A stretch of 64,000 nt of DNA from GCA-2737725 sp033763995 (GTDB taxonomy: Bacteria > Pseudomonadota > Alphaproteobacteria > Rhodospirillales > Rhodospirillaceae). The notes beneath the pieces are model-generated. The model searched no databases, had not been told where the DNA came from, and saw nothing but the letters and a program-made list of their open reading frames with translations. The stretch is taken from contig JANRJL010000060.1 in assembly GCA_033763995.1 (NCBI GenBank), forward strand, positions 1-64,000. Reading direction: 5' to 3'. The position numbers were made by a program, and so were the translations under genes. The number at the start of each line of letters is the position of its first letter. Position 1 is the first letter of the stretch. Shown piece after piece: positions 24,558-33,177 of this stretch.

Positions 24558-26839
24558 CCGCTAAACGGCCGGTCTTCGCGCGAAAAGCCCTTCATGGGCA
24601 GGCGGCCAGCTTGGGCGCGTTGGCCGATCCATTCGCGCAAGCTCGTCTCGACGCGCTCGCCGCTGCCCGTCATCCAACTGAGGCCCGCCTTCAGCGTGAA
24701 CACCTTGGCGTCGGCACAGCCGCCGTCCTTGTAGCGCTGCAGAATCACCCCGCGGCCGCGGCCCATTTCCGGCACTTCGCTGAGCGGGAAAATCAGCAGC
24801 TTGCGATTCTCGCCGATGATGGCGACATGATCCCCCGCCGTGCCGAACAGACCGCCCGGCAAGCTGGGCTGCACCGGCGTGCACACCACGGCCTTTTCCT
24901 TCTCGGCCAGGTTCAAGACCTGCTTGCCGTTCTTGGTTTGCGCGAACACCTGCTCGGCGGGCACGACGAAGCCCCGCCCTTCGCTCGAGATCACCAGGAA
25001 CTTCTGTTCGCGGTTGAACACGAACATGGACACGATGGCGGCGTCGTTGGGCAACTCGATCATGAGGCGGATGGGTTCGCCGAAGCCCCGGCCCTGCGGC
25101 AGCTTGTCGGCCCCCACCGCGTAGAAGCGCCCGTCGGAGCCGAACAAGAGAATCTTATCGGTCGACTGCGCCTTCACCGCTGCTTGGAAGGCGTCGCCTT
25201 CCTTGAACTTCACGTCGGCGTCGCCCGCCATGATGTCGTCGCGGTGGCCCTTCATGGCCCGGATCCAGCCCTTGGCCGACAGCACGATCGTCACCGGCTC
25301 CTTCTCCACCAGCGCGTCGATGGGGATCACCACGGCCGTGGGCGCGTCGCCCAACTCGGTACGGCGTTTGCCCAGCGGCGTCTTCTGGCCGAATTCGTCC
25401 TTGATCTCCTTGACCTGGTCGGCGATGGCCTTCCACTGCTGCTTTTCGTCCTTCAGCAGCGCGCTCAGGCCCTTCTTCTCCTCCGACAGTTCCTTGTGCT
25501 CGCGCTTGATCTCGAATTCCTCGAGCTTGCGCAAACTGCGCAGCCGCATGTTGAGGATCGCCTCGGCCTGATTGTCCGTGAGCCCAAACGCCTTCATGAG
25601 CTTCGGCTTGGGCTCATCCTCGGTGCGGATGATCTTGATGACTTTGTCGAGGTTCAAGTAGCAGATCAGATAGCCGTCCAGCAGTTCCAGGCGCGCCTTG
25701 ATCTTTTCCAGGCGATGCTTGGAGCGGCGCACCAGCACCACTTGCCGGTGATCCAGAAAGGCTTGCAGCAACTCGCGCAGGCCCATGACCTTGGGCGTGC
25801 CGTCGGCGTCCAGCACGTTCATGTTGAGCCCGAAGCGGACTTCCAGTTCCGTCTGGCGGAACAGTTGTTCCATCAACTGCTCGGGGTCCACCGTGCGCGA
25901 CTTGGGCTCCAGGACGATGCGCACGTCTTCGGTGGATTCGTCGCGGATATCGGCCAGGAACGGCAGCTTCTTGTCGTTGAGCAGTTCGGCGATGCGCTCG
26001 ATCAGCTTGGCCTTCTGTACCTGGTACGGAATTTCGGTGATGATCAGGTTGAATTGGCCGCGCTCGTACTTTTCCACTTTCCACTTGGCGCGCACGCGCA
26101 AGGAACCCCGGCCGGTGGCGTAGGCGTCCTTGATGGTCGCGCGGCTTTCGGCCAACACGCCGCCGGTGGGGAAGTCGGGGCCCTGCACGAAGTCCAGCAA
26201 CGTGGACACATGGGCCTTGGGCGTTTTGATCAGGTGCAGCAGCGCATCGCACAGTTCGCCCACGTTATGCGGCGGAATGTTGGTGGCCATGCCGACCGCG
26301 ATGCCCGACGAGCCGTTGGCCAGCAGGTTCGGCACCGCGGCCGGCATGACGATGGGCTCGGATTCCTCGCCGTCGTAGGTGGCGCGGTAATCGATGGCGT
26401 CCTCGTCGAGGCCTTCCATGAGGCGCATGGCAAAGGGCGTCAGGCGCGCCTCGGTGTAGCGCATGGCGGCCGCGTTATCGCCGTCGATGTTGCCGAAGTT
26501 GCCTTGGCCTTCCACCAACGGATAGCGCACCGCGAAATCCTGGGCCAAACGCACCATGGCGTCGTAGATCGACTGATCGCCGTGGGGATGAAATTTGCCC
26601 ATGACGTCGCCGACCACGCGCGCGCATTTTTTAAAGCCGGTGCCGGGGTCCAGCTTCAATTGCCGCATGGCATAGAGCAGACGGCGGTGAACCGGCTTCA
26701 GCCCGTCGCGCACATCGGGCAGCGAGCGCGAGACAATCGTGGACAGCGCATAGGCGAGATAGCGCTCGCCCAGGGCATCGGCGAGCGGCGCTTTTTTGAT
26801 CTCGCCCACGGGTTTGGGCGCGGCGGGCGTGCGGGCCAT
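24554..26839 (-). CDS. parC: DNA topoisomerase IV subunit A
   Basis: 761 aa from the ATG at 26839; a GTG at 26851 is possible. The breakage-reunion domain carries the active-site Tyr in AMRYTEARLTPFAM. The quinolone-determining region reads HPHGDQSIYDAMV. NLLANGSSGIAVGMATNIPP is the conserved core. The beta-pinwheel C-terminal domain follows residue 490. It decatenates replicated chromosomes with ParE, which is not in the window. The family N-terminus and downstream position in the lepB-rnc-era-recO run support ParC over GyrA. Confidence 0.94.
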   Translation of the reverse strand: MARTPAAPKPVGEIKKAPLADALGERYLAYALSTIVSRSLPDVRDGLKPVHRRLLYAMRQLKLDPGTGFKKCARVVGDVMGKFHPHGDQSIYDAMVRLAQDFAVRYPLVEGQGNFGNIDGDNAAAMRYTEARLTPFAMRLMEGLDEDAIDYRATYDGEESEPIVMPAAVPNLLANGSSGIAVGMATNIPPHNVGELCDALLHLIKTPKAHVSTLLDFVQGPDFPTGGVLAESRATIKDAYATGRGSLRVRAKWKVEKYERGQFNLIITEIPYQVQKAKLIERIAELLNDKKLPFLADIRDESTEDVRIVLEPKSRTVDPEQLMEQLFRQTELEVRFGLNMNVLDADGTPKVMGLRELLQAFLDHRQVVLVRRSKHRLEKIKARLELLDGYLICYLNLDKVIKIIRTEDEPKPKLMKAFGLTDNQAEAILNMRLRSLRKLEEFEIKREHKELSEEKKGLSALLKDEKQQWKAIADQVKEIKDEFGQKTPLGKRRTELGDAPTAVVIPIDALVEKEPVTIVLSAKGWIRAMKGHRDDIMAGDADVKFKEGDAFQAAVKAQSTDKILLFGSDGRFYAVGADKLPQGRGFGEPIRLMIELPNDAAIVSMFVFNREQKFLVISSEGRGFVVPAEQVFAQTKNGKQVLNLAEKEKAVVCTPVQPSLPGGLFGTAGDHVAIIGENRKLLIFPLSEVPEMGRGRGVILQRYKDGGCADAKVFTLKAGLSWMTGSGERVETSLREWIGQRAQAGRLPMKGFSREDRPFSG

Positions 26840-26907
26840 GCGGCAGGTCACTCCATACGGACGGAACGGATCGGGCGCGGCCCGAATCCGTTAATATTTG
26901 TCTATAT

Positions 26908-26935
26908 GTAGTATCTCATGGAATTTGGCTGTCAA
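26908..26935 (-). promoter_or_regulatory. Candidate promoter for parC inside the recO 3' end
   Basis: On the minus strand, a perfect -35 TTGACA (26930-26935) and a weak -10 TACTAC (26908-26913) 16 bp away. The -35 lies within the last codons of recO. The 76-base gap to parC is AT-rich for this genome. The weak -10 makes this tentative. Confidence 0.4.
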
Positions 26936-27671
26936 CAAATTGGCCCTCTAGGCGCTTGAGTCTCTCGACGAATCGCTCCCGTGCGGCGGGCATGGCGTGG
27001 TGCTGCGGGCTGAACACGTGGGTCGCGAAAAAATGCCCGGTCAGCGCCAAGGCCGAGAGAATGTCCGACACGTTGGGTAGGCCCGGTTCACCGCGCAGGA
27101 ATCCCGGTAACGCCAGCAAGCGTTTCGCATAGGGTGCCGCCGCTGCCGTGGAGACGGCCCGGCCCGACCTGGGCGAAACATACGTCAGATCCTCCGCGCT
27201 GCCGGTGGCAGCGCAGGACGATAAATCCAAACCGAATCCGAGATCACGCAGCAACTCCAATTCCCATTGGGCATAGCGCGGCAGCCAGTGAGGCTGAGCA
27301 AAATCCTCGAACAGCTTGAGCGTGGCGGCGTAAATCTCAGGGTGGGGCTGGCGCTCGGGCAACAGCGCATCGACCAGCGCGCAGGCCGACGACATCGCCG
27401 CCAGTTTGTCGGGATCCGTGAGCGCGTCGGCCGAGTGGCTGTGCAGAAATTCGACCGTGAACGTGCCGAGGTGTTCTTCCAGCCGCGCGCGCCACGTCGC
27501 CTTGAGCGCGTTGCCGGGCTGCAGCGAGCCCTTCATGCGGCGGCTGAAACCCGCTTTCACCAGCCCGGCGTAACGGCCGTTGTGTTCGGTCAACAGCGAG
27601 ATGATCGCGTCGTGCTCGCCGTGGCGGCGAACCGAGAGGATGAGACCGTGATCGTCCCAGGCGTGCGCCAT
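26916..27671 (-). CDS. recO: DNA repair protein RecO
   Basis: 251 aa. The OB-fold N-terminal domain begins WDDHGLILSVRRHGEHDAI, with the following GLVKAGFSRRMKGSLQPGN typical of RecO. The helical C-terminal domain contains WELELLRDLGFGLDLSSCAA, but the zinc-binding CxxC pattern is not complete. RecO works with RecR to load RecA onto SSB-coated DNA. It lies downstream of era and a small membrane-protein gene, upstream of parC. Confidence 0.93.
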   Translation of the reverse strand: MAHAWDDHGLILSVRRHGEHDAIISLLTEHNGRYAGLVKAGFSRRMKGSLQPGNALKATWRARLEEHLGTFTVEFLHSHSADALTDPDKLAAMSSACALVDALLPERQPHPEIYAATLKLFEDFAQPHWLPRYAQWELELLRDLGFGLDLSSCAATGSAEDLTYVSPRSGRAVSTAAAAPYAKRLLALPGFLRGEPGLPNVSDILSALALTGHFFATHVFSPQHHAMPAARERFVERLKRLEGQFVDSQIP

Positions 27672-27683
27672 GGGTGCGCGCGC

Positions 27684-27854
27684 CTATTGTAAGCGGTTAA
27701 ACAGGAGGATCAGCCCGGTGATGACTCCGGCGAGGCCGATGAACGTAAGCGCGTAGTCGGGCCAAGCGGGAACGACCTTGCGCCGGCGCCGTTCCACCAG
27801 CGCGCCCAGCGCCACGACCCCGAAAAAGAAACACCCGACCGCGAAGAGTTTCAC
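27684..27854 (-). CDS. Small two-segment membrane protein, hypothetical
   Basis: 56 aa from a GTG at 27854. Two hydrophobic segments, LFAVGCFFFGVVALGALV and LTFIGLAGVITGLILLF, flank a basic loop ERRRRKVVPAWPDY. The frame fills most of the gap between era and recO with 40 and 12 bases either side, in operon orientation. No clear ribosome site precedes the start, and I know no family. Positioning and composition make it likely real; function is unknown. Confidence 0.5.
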   Translation of the reverse strand: MKLFAVGCFFFGVVALGALVERRRRKVVPAWPDYALTFIGLAGVITGLILLFNRLQ

Positions 27855-27894
27855 GACGCCCGCACCCTTAAATCACGCGCAGACCTAAACCGAA

Positions 27895-28821
27895 TCACGC
27901 ATTGAAGTCGAGCCCCCAGGCCGAATAGTGCCCGCGGTCCTCGCGCCAGTTTTCCTTGACCTTCACATGCAGGAATAGGTGCACCTTGTGGCCCAAAATG
28001 CCTTCCAGTTCCTTGCGGGCCGCCGCGCCCACGGCCTTGATGCGCTTGCCGCCCTCGCCCAGGATGATGGCCTTGTGGTTGTCGCGCGAGACGTAAATGA
28101 TCTGCTCGATGCGCACGCTGCCGTCCTTGCGCTCTTCCCATTTTTCGGTTTCGACAGCACACGAATAGGGCAATTCTTGCTTGAGCTGCAGGAACAACTG
28201 CTCGCGGGTCATCTCGGCAGCCAGCAATCGGCCCGGCAGGTCCGAGACCTCGTCGGCGGGGAACAGCCACGGGCCCTGGGGCACAACGGCCGCGATATGC
28301 GCCTTGATGGCGTCGAGCCCGTCGCCCGTGAGCGCCGAGACCATGAACACCTGACTGAACTTGGCCGCGTCGTGCAACTCGTTGGTCAACGTCAGCAGCC
28401 TGCCCTTGTCGGCGATATCGACCTTGTTGAGCACGAGCAAGGCTTCGCGGCCGGACTCTTTCAACTGCGCGACGATGCGCCGGCTGTCGTCGCTGAGCCC
28501 CTTCGACGCATCGATCACGAACATCACCACGTCGGCCTCGCCGGCCCCGGCCCAGGCGGCAGCCACCATGGCCCGCTCCAGACGCTGCTTGGCGGCAAAG
28601 ATGCCCGGCGTATCCACGTAAATCACCTGCGCCGGGCCATACATCGCGATGCCGCGCACGATACTGCGCGTGGTCTGCGCCTTGGGCGTGACGATGGACA
28701 CCTTGGCGCCCACCAGCGCGTTGACCAGCGTCGATTTGCCCGCGTTGGGCGCGCCGATGACGGCGACGAAGCCGCAACGCATGTCGGCCGGATCGACGGG
28801 TGTCTCGGGTGTATCGGTCAT
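27895..28821 (-). CDS. era: GTPase Era
   Basis: 308 aa. The G domain has G1 GAPNAGKSTLVN, G2/G3 region TPKAQTTR and DTPGIF, and G4 NKVD. The C-terminal KH domain has IIYVSRDNHKAIILGEGGKRIK and ends WREDRGHY near the C-terminus. Era binds the 3' end of 16S rRNA in 30S maturation. Its start overlaps the rnc stop by 4 bases, the standard rnc-era pair. Confidence 0.96.
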   Translation of the reverse strand: MTDTPETPVDPADMRCGFVAVIGAPNAGKSTLVNALVGAKVSIVTPKAQTTRSIVRGIAMYGPAQVIYVDTPGIFAAKQRLERAMVAAAWAGAGEADVVMFVIDASKGLSDDSRRIVAQLKESGREALLVLNKVDIADKGRLLTLTNELHDAAKFSQVFMVSALTGDGLDAIKAHIAAVVPQGPWLFPADEVSDLPGRLLAAEMTREQLFLQLKQELPYSCAVETEKWEERKDGSVRIEQIIYVSRDNHKAIILGEGGKRIKAVGAAARKELEGILGHKVHLFLHVKVKENWREDRGHYSAWGLDFNA

Positions 28822-29540
28822 GTGGCCGCGGGCTCCCCGAGTTTCGCCAAGAGCGCCGCCGCGGCGGCCTGTTCGGCGATGCGTTTGGAGCGCCCCGCCC
28901 CTTGGGCCTGTTCGCCGGTCGATAAACTCACGGTGACGTTGAAGTTGGGCGCATGATCCGGCCCGCTGCGCTCATGCACGGCATAAGCGGGCAACGCGAG
29001 ACCGCGTCCTTGGGCCCATTCCTGCAATGTGCTCTTGGCATCTTTCGGCGGCGCCTGGGATTCGCTCACCAAGGTCGTCCATTGCGACAATATGAAGGCC
29101 TTGGCCGGGCCCATGCCGCCATCGACGTACATGGCGCCGATCACGGCCTCGCAGGCGTCCGCCAGCACCGCGTCGATATCGTCGGCGGTCTGGCCCGGGG
29201 CCATGCGGATTGCGCCCGCCATGCCGCTGGCGCGCGCGACGCGAGCCAGCGTCGGCGCGCTCACCAGCAGCGCCAAGCGCTGCGCCAACTGCCCCTCGGC
29301 CTCGTCGGGGAAGGTGTCGATCAACAGCTCGGCGATGACGAGGCCCAGCACCCGATCACCCAGAAATTCCAGGCGCTCGTTGGCGAATTTATCCTGGGCG
29401 TGTTCCATCGCCTCGCCCGACTTGCGCAGGCCGATGACGCTGCGGTGCGTCAGCGCGCGCGCCAGCAGCGACGGATCGGCAAAGCGATGGCCGATGACGT
29501 TTTCCAAAGCGCTCTGAGGCTCGCGTGATGCAGCCGCCAT
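28818..29540 (-). CDS. rnc: Ribonuclease III
   Basis: 240 aa from the ATG at 29540; an earlier ATG at 29564 would overlap lepB. The endonuclease domain carries NERLEFLGDRVLGLVI (signature with catalytic Glu and Asp) and ACEAVIGAMYVDGG. A C-terminal double-stranded RNA-binding domain starts near residue 165. It processes rRNA and structured mRNA, so it could act on the hairpin repeats in this window (inference). It lies between lepB and era. Confidence 0.95.
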   Translation of the reverse strand: MAAASREPQSALENVIGHRFADPSLLARALTHRSVIGLRKSGEAMEHAQDKFANERLEFLGDRVLGLVIAELLIDTFPDEAEGQLAQRLALLVSAPTLARVARASGMAGAIRMAPGQTADDIDAVLADACEAVIGAMYVDGGMGPAKAFILSQWTTLVSESQAPPKDAKSTLQEWAQGRGLALPAYAVHERSGPDHAPNFNVTVSLSTGEQAQGAGRSKRIAEQAAAAALLAKLGEPAAT

Positions 29541-29547
29541 GGCCGCG

Positions 29548-30309
29548 CTATATGATGCGATCAAAGAAGCGGCTGAAGCGCATGGCGAAGGGCCAGCGCC
29601 ACACTTCCCAAATCGCCGCCGTGCCGTCGGTGGAGAAAAACAGCACTTCGGCGCGGCCGACGAGGTTCTCGAAGGGCACGAAGCCCACGTCGGCGCGGCT
29701 GTCGAGCGAGTTATCGCGGTTGTCGCCCATCATGAAGAAGTGCCCGGGCGGCACGGTGAACTCGCGCGTATTGTCGTAGCTGCGGCTGTCGCCTTCCTCG
29801 AGAATCTTGTGGCGGCGCCCGCCCGGCAGGGTCTCGGTGTATTGCGTGACGCGGCGCAGACTGCCGAAGCGGTCGGTGTAGACGAAATCGTCCATGCGCT
29901 CGCGCTCGATCAGTTCGCCGTTGATGAACAACCGGCCGTCCTTCACCTGGATGGTGTCGCCCGGCAGGCCGATCAGGCGCTTGATGTAATCGGTCTTGTT
30001 GTCGCGCGGCAGCTTGAAGACGATGACGTCGCCGCGCTTGGGCTCGGTGCCCCACACCCGGCCGTCGATGGGCGCGAAACTGAGCGGAAAGGAATGGCGG
30101 CTGTAGCCGTAGGAATACTTCGAGACGAACAGGTAATCGCCTTCCAGCAGCGTCGGGATCATGGACCCCGAGGGAATGTTGAAGGGCTCGAAGGCGATGG
30201 AGCGAAAAACGATGGCGATGAGGATGGCGTAAACGACGGTCTTGACCGTCTCGAGAAAGCCATCGTCCTTGCGCGCGGGAGCTTTGCCGTTGATCGCCGA
30301 TTGAGCCAT
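29548..30309 (-). CDS. lepB: Signal peptidase I
   Basis: 253 aa. One transmembrane segment (about residues 22-40) is followed by the catalytic Ser in PSGSMIPTL and the general-base Lys in TDYIKRLIGLPGD. Box D GDNRDNSLDSR is intact. It removes signal peptides from exported proteins at the periplasmic face. It heads the leftward lepB-rnc-era-orf-recO-parC run, with a promoter 60-90 bases upstream. Confidence 0.96.
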   Translation of the reverse strand: MAQSAINGKAPARKDDGFLETVKTVVYAILIAIVFRSIAFEPFNIPSGSMIPTLLEGDYLFVSKYSYGYSRHSFPLSFAPIDGRVWGTEPKRGDVIVFKLPRDNKTDYIKRLIGLPGDTIQVKDGRLFINGELIERERMDDFVYTDRFGSLRRVTQYTETLPGGRRHKILEEGDSRSYDNTREFTVPPGHFFMMGDNRDNSLDSRADVGFVPFENLVGRAEVLFFSTDGTAAIWEVWRWPFAMRFSRFFDRII

Positions 30310-30368
30310 GACTTTGATTTATCGAGAGAATTCGGCGGCAAAGACCGGCCTTCGCGCCGTGGCCCGCG

Positions 30369-30398
30369 AGATAAGCCCCGCTCGGTGCACAAAGTCAA
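30369..30398 (-). promoter_or_regulatory. Promoter for lepB-rnc-era operon
   Basis: On the minus strand, -35 TTGACT (30393-30398), 18-bp spacer, -10 TTATCT (30369-30374). It lies 60 bases upstream of the lepB ATG and within the divergent methyltransferase leader. Confidence 0.55.
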
Positions 30399-30420
30399 GC
30401 GAGGCGCGGATGAACAGGCT

Positions 30421-32079
30421 GTGAGGCCTAGCCAGAGGCGCCGCGCCGCCTTAAGAAAAGCCCTCCGCAGCCCGACAACCAGCCACGACGAGGTCGCATT
30501 GCAATCCAGACATGCGAATGCCGGTGATCGCTCTGACGATGACCTGGTCAAGCGGCTTGAGTCCGCGGGCAACTTATTCGTGATCACGGACGAGGTGTTG
30601 CGGGCGCTCACCAGCGCGCCAACTCTTGCGCGTGGCCTTGCCGTGGCGCGGTCGGGTGACCTTCGGGCGCTCGATGCTGCTGTGGCCGAGCCCGCCGTCG
30701 CCCAGGAATTTGCCCGGCCCTTGGCGACGGCGGCCTTGCGCGAAATGATCCTGCCGTCGCTCACCCTCGAGGCCGTTTTGACACGGTTGCGCCGGCAATT
30801 TTTGCAGGTATGTGTCAACCCAGGTCCTCTGCCATCTGCCAAAGTCAATTTCGAGGCCGTGTTGAATATCGCGCTTCAATGTTGGCTGAACGAATTCGTT
30901 TGGGAAGAGACGGCTGAAGAAAGCTTATGGGTTGATATTCAGGAGTCGAATGTTCAATCGGCTCTCTTGACCAACCCCGGCAACGCTGAGACCGGCTTGG
31001 CCGTGCTGGCATGTTACCGCCCCCTCTATCGCTTGCCGCGCATCGCCGACCTCGCATTGAGCCGACTCCCGCAGCGCGGCGGATTGTCCGAACTGATCCG
31101 CGTCACGATCGTCGAACCGCGACGTGAGGCGGACATCAGCAAGGGGTTTCCCCGCCTTGAGTCGCCGGCGGACGCGATTTCTCGGGCGGTGAAACAACAG
31201 TACGAGGAAAACCCTTATCCGCGTTGGACCCGCCCCCTCCGGCATGAACCGGTCACGGCGCAACAACACTGGCAAGTGGTCCTACCGCGCGACATGGCGC
31301 GTATGGCGCCCGTCGCGGAGCCGCTGAACATCCTGATCGCCGGGTGCGGCACCGGCCACCAAGTCGCCGCCGTCGCGAGCCGACTGCCAAATTCGAATAT
31401 CCATGCCATCGACTTATCGAGCGCCAGCCTGGCCTATGCGAAACGAAAGGCAGAAGAACTGGCTCTCCACAACGTGACATTCGAATTGGCCGATATCCTC
31501 GACTTGGGTTCACGGCCGGAGTTCCAAGGACGATTCGACTATGTCGAGTGTTTTGGCGTCCTGCATCACATGGCCAACCCGGCCGCCGGGCTGCAAAGCT
31601 TGGCCACGTGCGCCAAGCCGGGCGCCGTGTTCTATCTCGGGCTCTATAGCCGGCTCGGCAGTGGACAAGTCCTGGCCGCACAGTGCGCCATCGCCGACAT
31701 GGGCCTGCAACGCACGGCAAAGGATATCCGCCGCCTTCGCAAAATGATCGCGTTGAACATCCTGGGCGGCGCGCGTCTCCCGTTCGATCCAAATGGGCTT
31801 GAGAAATTCGTCGATTACTACTCAACGTCGATGTGCCGCGACCTGCTGTTTCATGTCTGCGAGCACTTCTACGACGCCCGCGCGATCAAGCCGCTGCTTG
31901 ATCAAGCGGGGCTTGAATTCGCCTGCTTCGAGCTTCCTGCCGGACTGGCGAAAGAACGATACTTCGAGGAGTTCCCCCACGATCCAAGACTCGCCGATGC
32001 CGAGGCCTTCTCCGTGTTTGAAGCCAGGCGCGGCGGGCTGGGCGGGATTCACCGCTTTTACGCCCGCAAACCCTCATAA
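30421..32079 (+). CDS. Class I SAM-dependent methyltransferase with long helical N-terminal domain
   Basis: 552 aa from a GTG at 30421. A GTG at 30385 is also in frame but lies inside the lepB promoter; the start is uncertain. Residues 1-250 are helical and unrecognised in detail. The C-terminal domain begins near AVKQQYEENPYPRW, seen in proteins where a repeat domain is joined to a methyltransferase. SAM motif I reads ILIAGCGTGHQVAAVA, motif II HAIDLS, then FDYVECFGVLHHMANP. The substrate may be a protein or small molecule. It stands alone, divergent from lepB. Confidence 0.78.
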   Translation: MRPSQRRRAALRKALRSPTTSHDEVALQSRHANAGDRSDDDLVKRLESAGNLFVITDEVLRALTSAPTLARGLAVARSGDLRALDAAVAEPAVAQEFARPLATAALREMILPSLTLEAVLTRLRRQFLQVCVNPGPLPSAKVNFEAVLNIALQCWLNEFVWEETAEESLWVDIQESNVQSALLTNPGNAETGLAVLACYRPLYRLPRIADLALSRLPQRGGLSELIRVTIVEPRREADISKGFPRLESPADAISRAVKQQYEENPYPRWTRPLRHEPVTAQQHWQVVLPRDMARMAPVAEPLNILIAGCGTGHQVAAVASRLPNSNIHAIDLSSASLAYAKRKAEELALHNVTFELADILDLGSRPEFQGRFDYVECFGVLHHMANPAAGLQSLATCAKPGAVFYLGLYSRLGSGQVLAAQCAIADMGLQRTAKDIRRLRKMIALNILGGARLPFDPNGLEKFVDYYSTSMCRDLLFHVCEHFYDARAIKPLLDQAGLEFACFELPAGLAKERYFEEFPHDPRLADAEAFSVFEARRGGLGGIHRFYARKPS

Positions 32080-32103
32080 TGACCGTTGCGCGCATGAGCC
32101 GCG

Positions 32104-32170
32104 CTATTTCGCCGCCGCCACCGCCGTGATGATCACCAACGCCTTGGAGGCCGCCTCCTTGGCGGCGCAT
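32104..32170 (-). pseudogene. Internally deleted acpS fragment
   Basis: 32136-32167 is identical over 32 bases to 33390-33421 inside acpS, encoding AAKEAASKAL. It is fused directly to a copy of the acpS 3' end (VIITAV; GTGATGATCACCA at 32126-32138). The 190 or so bases between these parts in acpS are missing. The fragment has no start and runs to a TAG at 32104-32106. It lies about 1.2 kb from the intact gene, across the receiver gene, and looks like a decayed partial duplication. Confidence 0.75.
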
Positions 32171-32190
32171 CCTCATGGCGGAACGTCGGG

Positions 32191-33006
32191 TCAGGATGAT
32201 TTGTCGATCTCACCGACCCAGAGATGATAGCTGCTCGCGTCGCCCTTTGCATGATCGTCCTTGAGGCGTTCAAGCATGGAGGCCGTGAGCTTGGTTCCGG
32301 TTTTGATCAAGAGGTGCCCCTCGCCATCGAGCAGGTCCCGGGCCAGGATCGCGCCTGGCTGGACGTGAACCAAGGTCCGCAATTTAACGTTCTTGAGCTC
32401 GAGACCCGGTTTGGCGACTGGCTTGGGGTTGGCGGCTGCGACGGCTGGAGCGCCTTTCTCGGCTTTTTCTTTCTTATGAAGAACTACACCCCTTGAGGAG
32501 ATGCTCGACTTCTCGGTCGCGGCGGCCGGCGGGTCCACCAAGGGCACCGCGGCGTAAACCGTGGGGCGATTCAGAAGGACGCTACGGTTTAGGGCCGTGG
32601 TGATGATGTCGCCGAGCGTCTCGGCGGAGAACGGCGCCACCGCCATGCCGTTGACATCCAGCGCCGCAGCCGAGGCCGCGACCGCGGGATCGGTGCGGGA
32701 GGTGAGCAGCACGACGCATGTGTCACGCGCGAGCAAACCTAACGCGCCCGACCTGATCATGCGCAGCAGCCCCAAGCCGCCGGCGGAGACCATGTCGGCG
32801 TCGCAAACTACGCAGCCGATATCCTTGCCGCGAAGCTGCAAGACATCGAGAGTGGCCTTGACGCCTGTGACATGCTTGATTTCACGCGCTTTGCCCTTCA
32901 CCAAGGCGGCCTGAATCATGTCACGAACGGCGGGATTTTCTTCCACCACCAGGAACATCGTGGTGGATATGTTCGCGCCCGTGTGTTCCCCGGCCTCCGT
33001 ATTCAT
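32191..33006 (-). CDS. Receiver-domain protein with degenerate active site
   Basis: 271 aa. A REC-like fold occupies residues 17-140: acidic pair Glu22-Glu23 and phospho-acceptor Asp69 in VVCDADMV, then the conserved VVLLTS. The invariant Lys of KPF is replaced by Ala (VAPFSAETL), so normal phosphorylation switching is doubtful. After a linker, LRTLVHVQPGAILARDLLD and GHLLIKTGTKLTASMLERL match the small module often found between receiver and HD-GYP domains, but no HD-GYP follows. A promoter and a start-proximal hairpin precede it. Confidence 0.78.
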   Translation of the reverse strand: MNTEAGEHTGANISTTMFLVVEENPAVRDMIQAALVKGKAREIKHVTGVKATLDVLQLRGKDIGCVVCDADMVSAGGLGLLRMIRSGALGLLARDTCVVLLTSRTDPAVAASAAALDVNGMAVAPFSAETLGDIITTALNRSVLLNRPTVYAAVPLVDPPAAATEKSSISSRGVVLHKKEKAEKGAPAVAAANPKPVAKPGLELKNVKLRTLVHVQPGAILARDLLDGEGHLLIKTGTKLTASMLERLKDDHAKGDASSYHLWVGEIDKSS

Positions 33007-33008
33007 GA

Positions 33009-33039
33009 ATCCCCGAGTGTAATGACAACGCCCGGGGAT
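33009..33039 (-). promoter_or_regulatory. 5'-UTR hairpin at the receiver-gene start
   Basis: ATCCCCG and CGGGGAT (33033-33039 and 33009-33015) form a 7-bp stem ending 2 bases before the ATG at 33006. The 3' arm contains GGGGA, the only ribosome-site-like sequence, so the stem could hide it. Confidence 0.5.
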
Positions 33040-33094
33040 CCATTATTCTGCCATGCCCGAGGGCAGGCCGAAAAGAACCCTGGGTTGAAAACCA

Positions 33095-33123
33095 ATAATA
33101 GACTTTAGCCCTCAACGTTGCAA
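33095..33123 (-). promoter_or_regulatory. Sigma-70-type promoter for the receiver gene
   Basis: On the minus strand, -35 TTGCAA (33118-33123), 17-bp spacer, -10 TATTAT (33095-33100). The predicted leader is about 80 bases and includes the hairpin at 33009-33039. Confidence 0.6.
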
Positions 33124-33177
33124 CTTAGCGCTGTTTTTCCGGGCTTGCCGCCATGGGCCCATGTCGAAACTGCGTGC

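Noticed and set aside
29539..30420. N-terminal extension of the methyltransferase at 30421 back to 29539
   Set aside because: The extension is antisense to lepB and its promoter and has shadow-like composition. The real start is one of the GTGs at 30385 or 30421.
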